Shown: piece by piece, positions 38,813 to 49,281 of the stretch
How positions within the stretch are numbered: position 1 is the first letter of the stretch
Layout of the letters: the number at the start of each line of letters is the position of its first letter
Assembly (NCBI RefSeq): GCF_031755915.1
Contig: NC_083390.1
Location: 22,436,501 to 22,500,500 of the forward strand
DNA: 64,000 nucleotides
Direction of reading: 5' to 3'
Source of the DNA: Ziziphus jujuba
Taxonomy: Eukaryota; Streptophyta; Magnoliopsida; Rosales; Rhamnaceae
Made by a program: the position numbers and the translations under genes
The notes under the pieces: generated by a model
Told to the model about the DNA's origin: nothing
Database searches by the model: none
The model's input: only the letters and a program-made list of their open reading frames with translations

Positions 38813-38840
<28 letters not shown>
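38813..38840. repeat. (CT)n microsatellite
   Basis: Fourteen CT units at the left edge of the G/C-richer island. Pyrimidine tracts like this are common in plant 5' leaders, as in the gene at 42408, but no gene is assigned here. Confidence 0.9.
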
Positions 38841-38846
<6 letters not shown>

Positions 38847-38969
38847 GTGAATACGATCCACACCCACCGAACGCCTCGTGAAGAGTGAAAACCACGACAT
38901 AAATAACGTACCCAAAATCATGTGATTTTGCTTCGCTTTAATATACATCCCACCTCCACCACCACTCCT

Positions 38970-39180
38970 CCACGTGGGCCCACCATTTTTTGGCTCCCAA
39001 ACCGAAATCAATCTAATCTTTCTAGATCCACCCCCAACCCATTACTATTATTATTTAAAAAGAAATATAATAATAAAATATATATATAAAAATAAAAAAG
39101 GAAATATCCATCCAGACTCCAGGTATGGAAATTTCGCTCGAATAGAATATATATTATTAATAATCAAAGATGCCACGTGG
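38970..39180. promoter_or_regulatory. Paired perfect G-boxes in a gene-less island
   Basis: CCACGTGG occurs at 38970-38977 and again at 39173-39180, followed by another ACGTGG core. This is the extended palindrome bound by bZIP (ABF, HY5) and bHLH (PIF) factors. The surrounding 38600-39620 is richer in G and C than its neighbours and has a TATATATAAA stretch near 39080. Open frames on both strands (for example 39308-39541 plus) do not resemble known proteins. It could be the promoter of a non-coding or poorly conserved transcript. Confidence 0.4.
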
Positions 39181-42100
39181 AAACGTGGATGGAAGGGCAG
39201 GTTGACAAATACTGCGGCTTTATCAGCTGACACGACAACTCAGCGTGAAACAGCCGGCTGAGGCTTACGTTTGGAAAAACATGTTAATTGCAATGCAATA
39301 ATTCAGCATGTCGGATTGGATGTGGTCGCCGCTTCTGGAAATAACCCAAAATCGATTGACCGGCTCGCCGATTGGAGCCGGCTTGGATTATCGGCTAGAG
39401 GTCTGTACTGGAGGTCTAGGCGTGGACCGAGGCGTAAATGAAATAAAAATAAATAGAAAGGAAATTGGTGGGAAGAGATCCGAGGGAAGAGGAATTGATT
39501 TATTGATTGGTGATGATGTTTTTGGGGATTTGGAGGACTAGTGGGAAAGCGTACGACGGATGGGTTACGGATCAGGTTGTCGACCACTGGGAGGTGTGGC
39601 ATGTTGGTGTGGGGGCCCATCGGGTGGATATTATTTTAATTATTTTTTATGATTGCCGTATGAAAAACCATTTGGTTGGTTGAAAATTATAAGATTTTAT
39701 TTATTTATTTTTAATATAATGGGGCTAGTTGGCTGGGGCTCGTGTAATTGAAATGATATGAAAACTCACGTGCAAAGCATGTGGAAGTGGTCACTTTTTT
39801 ATGTTTTTAACATTTTTCTATGTGGAAATGGAACTTCTTTTTACACTTGGGGGACGGAAGGGGAGATTTCTGTCTGGACGATTGTGGGAAAAAGAGAGGA
39901 TTTGCGAGATCTTTTGGCGTTTTTAGTGTCTTGTACGGATGCGTTTTAAAATGGCAAAAAATAATTTTTTTTTTTTTTAAGAAAAGTTGTGTGCTTTTTT
40001 AGTATTAAAAATTTTAAAAGAATTAAGGGGTCCTTGTTATAGGGGTGTTGCAAGTTGTTAAGTCATTTATCTTTTTCATTACAACACTGCAAATTGCCAC
40101 TTTAAATAAATAAAGAAAGAAAAATTGTAATCACCGCGCTTTTGTGTGAATAATATATATCCGACTTATTAGATTTTTGCGTGAATGAAACAAAAATTTT
40201 ATAACTTTCTTCTTTTTGCTTTCACATTTGCTGATTAATTTGGTAGATTATACAGTGCGCATCTCTTTTTTTTTTTTTTTTGGTGAATCATAGTGCGTAT
40301 CTGATGTGGTTGTAGATAGTAAACTTTAGGAGCTTTAAGTACAATTTGCACCGCATTGGTTTGATTTTTAAGTATATATATGTATATAAGGTATATGAAT
40401 ACACCATTCAAAAGAGTAAAAAGTGCTTATGAGTCTATTCATATTGTTTTTTTTTTTTTGCTTGAAAGTCTATTCATATTGTTTAAACTAATAGCATTGT
40501 GTACAAAGCATTGCTATTTTCATTAATATTAATCATCATTAATAGGATTCTAATATTAATTCTAACTAGTAATTTGATGCATTTAAATTAGATTTCACTT
40601 TAAAAAAAAAAAGAATCTTTAACATAAACTTATTAGTAGTATCACTGAAGGTATTAATCCCACTCGTAAGGCAAATAGTATTTTTTAAAAATTAATGGTG
40701 ATGATTTATTTTAGTGGAAAAATGTTGGTTGGAAATAAAATTTTTCGATTTATACCAACCTTAAATAAGTTAAGCTTGTTGCAGAATTAAATCCCTTAAT
40801 AAATCTCATCAAAAGATGAGCTGTATTTTAATTAAATATTATTGCTTAATCCTACTTTTTGCTGCATAAACAATATTTCCATATATAATTTGAATTATTG
40901 GAGTAGATTATGTGATGGGTTTTGTAAGTACTCAGTAATAGTTGTTAATATGTCAAAAGCTTCTTTCTATAGATGATAATATTGATGTTAATAAACCAGC
41001 TAGATACCAGCAAAGCAAAATTACCATTCACCACTAAAGATGTGATAACCTCTCTGGCAATTCATAGCCGTTAAATGGTGAACAAATGAAAACAATCCAA
41101 TATTAGAAAAACGACAATTATACATAATATCCAATGTACGTTTCAGTTACTCAATTATTGTTGACCAAACAATTAATTTTTTTTTTCCCTCTCCTTTCTG
41201 GGGGGTCAACTACTTAATTTGTTGCTTTTGCCAACAACATTTTGGGTGTAAAATTTCCTTACCATTATTCTTTAAAAAAAGAAAAAAGAAAAGAAAAAGA
41301 TCATGGAGTTTTACTTTCCTTCTTTATCAATTTAACTATATTTGAATATTGCAAATATTAGTTTAAACGTTTAAATCATCTAATATACTCTAATACAACA
41401 CAGATACATACTTAACTATATTACATAATAACTGAATACTTAAACTTATATAACAAAAAAAATAAAAATTATTGTTCTTAAAAATTTATCCACCACTTAG
41501 TCACTTAAATAAAGACCCGATTAAAATGATTTAAAGAATGTTTATATTTTTGGTATGAAATAAAGATATATATATTTTTTGTACGAGACCAGTTATGTGA
41601 ATATAATGTGCAGTGACCACTGGCCATCATCATCATCATTGCCATCTAACCCAATAACCATTCAAAGCAATGGGTAATCAATTACCTACCAATTCATATG
41701 AGGAAAAGTCCACCTCACCCCTCCTTCCAATCTAACCCCTAAATATGCAAAAATACCTTCTTTAATCTCAAACCTTGAATCAAATCGACCCAATCAACTT
41801 TACCAAAACACCCTTGACCCACGCACAATATTCATTTTCTCACCAAACAAATCGCACCCAGTCTGGTCACTCACAAAATAGAACACATCCACGCCCTATG
41901 TTTTTCCTCAGCCGAGCCAAGCCAAATGGATGAAGCCAAGAAAAGAAAAAAAGAAAAAAAGAAAAAGGAAAGCAGGCAAAGGCCGTGATTGACTAGGCCG
42001 ATAGTGGGTCCCACGACTGACCGGACTTGAAAGACGGAATTCAAACAGATTTGATAAATAAATAAAAAAGGAAAAGAAAATTATTAGCAACGGAAAGCAG

Positions 42101-42262
42101 ACACGAAAATTTAAGTAAGAAAACAAGGGGGGAAAAAAAAAAAAAAAAAAGGGCAAGGCGTCCGTGATGGGCTAAGAATTCGACCCCACGCGCCTGGCGT
42201 CACCATCAATCCCCACACATTCTCTCTTTATCTCTCTTCTTTCTCTCTCTAGATTGTCCCCC

Positions 42263-42362
42263 TATATAAGTCTCATCGTTTTGCTTTCCCCACATCATCC
42301 ACTGCCCTCGCATTTATTCCCTTCTATTACACCGTTTCGAAACATATTTGGATTTTCTTGAT

Positions 42363-42397
<35 letters not shown>
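42263..42397 (+). promoter_or_regulatory. TATA box and CT-rich leader of the next gene
   Basis: TATATAAG at 42263-42270 is a strong plant TATA box, 138 bp before the proposed ATG. The leader then contains a (TC)n run at about 42367-42397. Sequence just upstream is pyrimidine-rich and holds GC-rich motifs (ACGCGCC, GGCGTCACC) near 42188-42203. Together they support transcription to the right and start-codon choice after the TC repeat. Confidence 0.7.
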
Positions 42398-42400
<3 letters not shown>

Positions 42401-42407
42401 GGATTTT

Positions 42408-42986
42408 ATGGAGAATCAGTTTGTAAAGAAGCGGGTCCGAGATGCCTCGGAGGACTCGGAGCATGACTCGCCCGAGGTTAAAAGACTTAGAGATGACCTC
42501 CTCGGCTTTCTTGATGACTCCGATGCTGATCAAACGACTCAGGACCTCGACTCGGTCATGAAAAGCTTGGAGGAAGAGATATCCGCCACGACTTCTTGTT
42601 CGGCTTCTCCGGCATCGGCTCCGGTTCCAGTTGTGGATCTGACGTCGGATACCGGTGAGTCTCAGCCGGAACTTGGGTATCTTCTGGAAGCTTCAGATGA
42701 TGAACTCGGTTTGCCGCCTTCCATTAACTCGAGCGACGAGGAATGTAAAAAGGATGAGACTGAGTTGGTAGGGGTTTCGACTGACTCGTCGGTAATCGGC
42801 GAGTTGTGGGGTTTTGATGATCATATTCCGAGTTATGACTCGTTTGGGTTAGGAGTCGGAGATAACTATAACAGCAATAATGATTACGTGGCTTTTGATG
42901 GTCTATTCGGGTACTCCGATGTGTATTTTGATTCGTCCGATTTCGCCGAGATTTCGTGGCGGTCTGAAACTCTTCCGGCGCTGTAG
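42408..42986 (+). CDS. Uncharacterised acidic plant protein, ELGYLLEASDDELGLPP family
   Basis: An intronless frame for 192 aa. An in-frame ATG at 42348 would add 20 residues encoded mostly by the TC microsatellite (a Ser-Leu run), so the ATG at 42408 is preferred. The N-terminus has clustered basic residues (VKKRVR at 6-11, EVKRLR at 23-28), compatible with nuclear import. The rest is acidic and rich in Ser, Asp and Glu. The motif ELGYLLEASDDELGLPP at 88-104 marks a land-plant family of unknown function that I recall as annotated only as 'expressed protein' or as ethylene-induced EIG-E80-like. No enzyme or DNA-binding domain is visible. The C-terminus has aromatic and acidic residues (WGFDDHIPSYDSFG, then DVYFDSSDF), reminiscent of transactivation segments. 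A TATA box and CT-rich leader support it as a real gene. No biochemical function is claimed. Confidence 0.8.
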   Translation: MENQFVKKRVRDASEDSEHDSPEVKRLRDDLLGFLDDSDADQTTQDLDSVMKSLEEEISATTSCSASPASAPVPVVDLTSDTGESQPELGYLLEASDDELGLPPSINSSDEECKKDETELVGVSTDSSVIGELWGFDDHIPSYDSFGLGVGDNYNSNNDYVAFDGLFGYSDVYFDSSDFAEISWRSETLPAL

Positions 42987-43320
42987 CAGCGCGGGAAAAG
43001 GAAAAAAAAAAAAGGAACGAACTGATTTTTGATCGGAGGAAATTATTATACGACGCCGATTTGTAAATCCATTTGTTATTTTATTTTTATTTTTATTTTT
43101 TGGTTTTTATTAAAGAAATCAGGAAAGGAAGAAAATATATGTAGGAATTAGACTGATATGAAAGATGCGTTTAACTCGTGAGAAAATTGGTTCGCTTTTT
43201 TATTATCAAAGGAGATGAGCAAGTAAAAAATTATATAAAAAATCCTTGAAATGAGTCCACCTTGAGTTGTCAAAGAAATTTTCACTGCTCGCTGAAATAA
43301 ATAAAAAAATATGTATATGA

Positions 43321-43356
<36 letters not shown>

Positions 43357-43679
43357 AACTGTCATTCTTGTGTATTGTTAAAATTAATGTACTTAATATA
43401 GATAATATTTATTGAAAGTGACTTTTTGAATGAAAAATGTTTAAAATGAATATCATCAAAGAGATGTGTAAGTTTAATAAAAAGTTAATTTTTTTAAAAT
43501 AAAAATTCATCAAATATGAAATTAATAGTCAAAAATAGTTTTTTCTACATTATCATCCAAAAATTGTAGAGTTAACTGTGCCTATATGCCGTCGTCGATT
43601 ATTTATTTTTGCCATCTTAGATTTAACTAATATCACTTTTTATATCTATAAAGATTAATCTAAAGTCACCGACCTCATT

Positions 43680-43717
<38 letters not shown>

Positions 43718-46207
43718 CGACCTCATTACTCAAAAATCCCATATGATATTTACAAACCGGTTTCCATTTTTATGAATTTTGCTGTTTGTTTGTTGATGGC
43801 GTTTAGCTTACACCCGGATCCTTTTGTTTTTATTATCCTACTGATGGAACAGGAACAAACTAAACCGAGTAACCTCTTTCTTTGAGCATTTTTAATAACT
43901 TTGGTAGATTATTTTTGTCACATCTAAAAAATATGCTGATATCTAAAAAACAAATATTCAATAGATCTGTTTAAGATTGTCGTGGAAAAGAAAAAAAAAA
44001 AATGATCAGATGAATCTGTTTATAGCCCATGTAATAAGAAAAAAATAAGTAGTGTTAGGTGATTATATATTTTTTAAGAATTTATTAAATATTTTTACAA
44101 TTTTTTTTAAAATATACCTTTTTTTTTTAAAGTTAATTCTTTAATATATATATTTAATTATTTAATAGTCATGTATAAATTTTATGTACATTTTTATTAA
44201 AAAATAATTTTAAAATTAAATACATATATTTATGCCATATAGATTTAATTAATATCAATTTTTATGCTATATTGCATTTGTCATTGAATTCAATATAAGG
44301 TGAAAATTAAATATATATATTTATAAGATTTTGTCACAACAGTGCACATTTGTATGTGCTTAAAATATTATATGCGTAAAAATATATATATATATATATA
44401 TATTTGAAAAATAAAAATATGCTTGTAAATAATTTTTTTTTACCATATGATGGTAAATAATTAAACGTACACGCTACAGGGCACGACAAACATTTACTCT
44501 ACCATTATTCTATATATATTAATAATTAAGTTTAGTAACCTAGGAGTCTACTCTGGCATCCTTAACGATCCTGCTGCCGCAGCCGGAAAAAGTAATAAAA
44601 GAAATATAAGATTTAAAAGGAAAAGGAAAAAAGGAAATGAGAGTGCATTAACCTTTTTTATTTTTCCAAAAAGGGCCTTCTATTGTTCAAGCGGTAATAA
44701 GGTCTATTTTTCCGCGGGCCTTGCCAATTACTATTGGGCCAATACCGGCCCTTCATTAATTTCCCCCAGTGGCATAATTTTGGACCCCCACCATTAGTTT
44801 CTTTCATCTTTTGCTTAACCTCGTTATATTTTGCTTGTAAACCATTTCATTTTTTATTTATTTATTTTTTGCTGTAAGTTTGCAAACCATTTGTTGCACT
44901 GTTTCGTCTTGATAATGTATAATCAGATTGCTCATGGCCCTACATTAAATGTTTAAACTTTTCACTACACCCCCCTATTTTTAGTTTTCTCTATTATAGT
45001 ATATATTAAAAGCAATATTTAAAATATCTAAATGTGAAATCTAAACTAAACAAGTATGAGGCATGTGTATCTACGTCATTCCCTTGATTTTTTATTTCTT
45101 ATTTTTGAAAGAAAGCAGTCTACATTAAGAAAACGAAGTAAAAAAAAAAAAAAAAAAAATCACTTGAAATAAGACAAAATGGCACTTCCTCCATCCAAGA
45201 CTCGAACTTTTTAAAGAAGTTGCATACATGGCTAGATTATGAGCCACTTTATTTGTGTTTCTTTGTGAGAAAACACATGTAAATTGACCATGACTTGCTA
45301 AACTATTCTTAATAACTTCTGCTAGGAAACATTCTTGTCCTAAAGTCTTCCCATGAAGCTTTCAAGCTTATTTTCTTCTTTCTATGTTTTCACGGCACAT
45401 ATGCAAAGTATTTAACTTTAAACAGGTTGATAAAAATGTTTGAAATTATTGTCGTATGTTTAATTGCTAGACATATCAAAAATTGCTTTTCTTTGCATAT
45501 ATGCATCTATATTTCGTAACCATGTATAAGATAACCAATTTTGCATACAATAAGCCGCTACGGAACCTAAAGTTACAGTTAGATTTTAGTGCCTCATGAC
45601 ACTTAAAGGTCACACTAATCTTAGTGTATAACATGCAGAATATAATCCAATTGGTGTTTCCATAAAAGATAGAAAATAAAAATAAATTTTTTTTACGTTT
45701 CTTTATCAATTTTGATTATTAAATAAAACTCATCTATTTATTTTTTACTTTTTAGATATGAGAATTGGAATGTAAATCATCATCCCAAAAAAACAGCTGG
45801 TGCTGTTAAGAAGCGATAAATAAAGCATAAATATTCATTGTATATATTTATATCCACAAAAATAATAGGATAAATTACAGAAAATTGTTATTCAGTTTTT
45901 AATTAATGTAATTAAACTTTATTATTATTATTATTTTTTCATGGGGTCCACATGGACTGTGTAACGCAATCAATCAAGTGGCGATAAAAAGTCCTATCTG
46001 GTGTGGCAATCCACATCCACGTCAGAAGCAAAAATCTAGGTTCCCCCTACTAACCAATATTTTTCATCTAATCCCACACGCGCTCCGAAACCTTAATTTA
46101 CACAGAGCCCAAGTCCACCGACCACGTCAAACAAAAACGCTCTTCTAAAAAAGCGTTTCGGAAACCTTCCTTACGAGAGCGTGATATTCGGCACCTCCAG
46201 TTTCTAG
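42987..46207. other. Intergenic region between the acidic-protein gene and RAD23
   Basis: AT-rich non-coding DNA. It starts with the 3' flank of the upstream gene and includes TA microsatellites (about 43328-43352, 44382-44403) and a T run near 43681-43709. A G/C-richer patch at 44540-44780 has no credible frame. Bases 45950-46207 are less AT-rich and form the RAD23 promoter, with CCACGT-like and GCG-containing motifs. No other gene supported. Confidence 0.6.
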
Positions 46208-46215
46208 TATATAAA
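46208..46215 (+). promoter_or_regulatory. TATA box of RAD23 gene
   Basis: TATATAAA lies 239 bp before the RAD23 start codon, implying a leader of roughly 200 nt that is pyrimidine-rich near its beginning. Confidence 0.65.
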
Positions 46216-46446
46216 GTAGAAAATTTGTGCCTTTTTTATTTTTTATTTTTTATTTTTATTTATTTATTTTTCAATAATCTTTTTTCTGACAGAGGAGCTT
46301 ACTTGCTGGTTCGGTTTCTCTTTGCCTCTTTGGGTTGTAAATTTCTAGGGTATATACATACCTTGCGGATCGGGTGTGGCAAAGTACCCACAACCACACC
46401 ACAATTCGAAGTCTGTTTCGGACGGCCATCGGGGTAGTTGAAGAAT

Positions 46447-49244
46447 ATGAAGATTTTTGTAAAGACTCTCAAGGGTACTCATTTCGAAATCCAAGTGAAG
46501 CCTGATGACACGGTTCGTCGCTCATTTTCCTTTTTTTTTTTTTTTATTGTTTTCCTTTTTTGAAATTTATTATTTTTTTTATTATTATTTTTTGTATGTA
46601 CTTTTATATGTTCTGGTGCTTTTAATTATTGATATATGTTTTGGTTCACTTGAATTCATTTGGTGTTTGGGGTCAAGATCGGAAATGTGGAAATTTTTCT
46701 AGGATTTTACATTCTGGTATTGTTTTTGTTTCAGAATATTTGGTGATAATCAGGGTTTAAATTGTCAATCTGTCATAGTTTTGTATGTTTTTGGTTCTGC
46801 TTATACTATTTGGATTTTTTAGGATTTTTTTTTGGGTAAAGCGTGCGAGTGGTTTAGTAAGTTGTATTGGATTGAAGTGTTTGAAATTAAGCTGTTATTT
46901 TGTCTTATCTAATTCAAGTTTGCTTGGTTTCTTTGTTTTTAGTAATTTGATAGATTTTTAGAGTTGTGAAATGGAATGTAAGTGTTGTGTGTTTGTTAAG
47001 TGTTTGCCAACTCCAATGTGGTATTTTGTTTAATGTGGACATTGCCACATTCTACTTGACCTTTTATTGCAATTTTATCTTTTAGGGAGTTGACTTTATT
47101 GCTTTGCTTAACAGAGGAAGAAAGATACGGGCATCCACAAGTTCCCCCTAACATGTTTTTGAACTATGTGTTTTTGCCGCTATAATATTGTCTGCGTCTC
47201 GGTGTTTCATAACCATTTCAATTTGAGTTCGTATACCACATGGACTGTCAGGGGTGCAGATTGTCTTGATGGAGTTATAGATGAAAATCAAGAATCTTCA
47301 TATGTTCAATCAATACTCCTTTAGAATTTATATGCTTGCTTTAGTCTTTCATGTTGTTCCACATCTTAAATGCTCCTTTCAACAATTATTAGAGGAAGTG
47401 GTTCTCTACCTGACCTGGTATAACATTTTATTGAAAGGCAGTTTAAAATTTACTCTCTCTCTGTTGATGTTAGGTTTTTCCTAATTTAACGAATAATATT
47501 GTCTCCTGGCATCATCTAACACATTACTATTCCCTTCTAACCTACACATGGCATTGTTTTTTGCCGTCCAGCTTCTTCTTCAATTTGGTTTTGTTGCATT
47601 CTGCTTTGTTACATCCTTTAAAACTAACATCTAAACTTAGCAGGTTGCTGATGTGAAGAAAAATATAGAAACAACTCAAGGTTCAGACTTATATCCTGCA
47701 TCTCAGCAGATGCTTATCCACCAAGGGAAAGTCCTTAAGGATGGAACAACATTGGATGAGAACAAAGTTGCAGAAAATAGCTTTGTTGTGATAATGTTGA
47801 CCAAGGTATTTTCTTCTTTTTTTATTTTTATTTTTGTTTCTAAAAAATAATTCTTCAATACTTTACGAAGCTATTTCATGTCATAAGAAATTCATTTGAA
47901 ACATATTATTTGGATTTGACCATATGGAGCCTTACACGGATGGTATGGAATCTCAACTTTAAATAGAGGAAACAATTAATAGTACAATGGCCCAAAAATG
48001 AATTGTGGAGTTCAATTTAACTGAGGTTTGTATTTCAGTAGATTATAATATGCTTACTTATCCTCGTTATTCTTAAAGAGTTAAAGGCCATTGACCCATA
48101 AAAGAAACAACTATTTTCGGTCATGGGATACTTTTTCTTTCGAAGATCAATGCTGATAGTTGATATTTTCCCCCATTGTATTAAATTTTCTAATTATGCT
48201 ATCTGGTAAAATTGCCGAGGTCTTCTCAAAGGGGGTCTAAATTTCCTTTCCCTACCCTTCCTAATTAAGCTGAAATAATGTACTTATGTTTTTGGTTATT
48301 TTATTTTTCTGTTTTTGTTACAAGGATGCTTGATTATTGTACTTCTACTAATTGTTTGATTTATGCATTATAGAGTAAAAGCTCGGCTGGTGAGGGTTCA
48401 ACTACATCAAGTACACCAGCTAAGGTAGGAAAGAAAATTGGTTCATTATTTATTTATGGTCATCGTTTTCAAGGTCATAACTATTTTATTGGGTTTCTCA
48501 GTTTTCTTTTAGTATATTTATTAGTTTTGTGTTGTATTTAGGTTATTATGTGGTTTTGTTTATTTGTGATGTTGAAATGTAAATTAAGTGTTTGCTCCCT
48601 GTCTCTTGTTATACAAACTTGTTTATATATCATTTATTGTGTTCTTCATATATATTTTGTCTATATGTTTGTATTATTTCTGTTTCTGTTTCTGTTAGTT
48701 GCTTGTAGGATTTAACCCTGATGATTAAATGGTGTAGGTGTGGGCTTATAAGAAGGAAAAATCGTGTAACTTTTGTCAAGATACGAATCTTACAAATTGA
48801 ACTTATGTTCAGTCAGTGATGTTTGTGAAGTTTGAGATAGTGTGGAAACTGTAATTGCTATCTCTTTGTATTGGTTTGTGGGTGCAGTAGTTTAGTTTAT
48901 TAGGTTAATGGCTCTTGTTCCGGTTGCTTAAAACAATTAATTTTAAAATGCTGCAACTAAAACTTTTTCTGGTTTGTGATACTTGTTGATTCTTTATTTG
49001 TTACCTGTCCCATGTCTGGATGAATAGTTGTGCTTTCAATTCTTCCTTTGGTTGTTGAAAGTGTATTTTTAGCACAGATTCCACAACCAAATGCTCCTTC
49101 TCCTGCTCCGTCGAGAACTCCTGTAGCAACTGCGGCACCGTGAGTCATATTTCTCATTCCATTTTCTGTGCTTCACTTGCACAAGAATTTGCGATTTATA
49201 ATTATGCAATGAGCTCCATTTTGAACTTGCCTTGATTTTTCAGC

Positions 49245-49281
<37 letters not shown>

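Larger units (their letters stand above)
23249..42262. other. 19-kb gene-free region
   Basis: No gene supported on either strand. Most of the region is AT-rich with many homopolymers. Distinct contents listed separately are two MITE copies (28607-29037 and 33518-33932), a long TA microsatellite (28306-28368), a 36-bp T run (29654-29689) and an island with two G-boxes (38600-39620). A short spaced repeat with TGCGTACAAAAAA occurs three times near 36016, 36058 and 36092. An open frame of 80 codons near 24017 follows an ATG-initiated but early-stopped frame at 23982; it resembles nothing I know and may be a decayed fragment. A G/C-richer patch at about 37990-38100 is also unexplained. Bases 41600-42262 form the distal promoter of the next gene. 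Confidence 0.65.

Noticed and set aside
42348..42407. Upstream in-frame ATG for the acidic-protein gene
   Set aside because: The extra 20 residues are encoded mainly by the TC microsatellite of the leader, so the ATG at 42408 is more likely the start.
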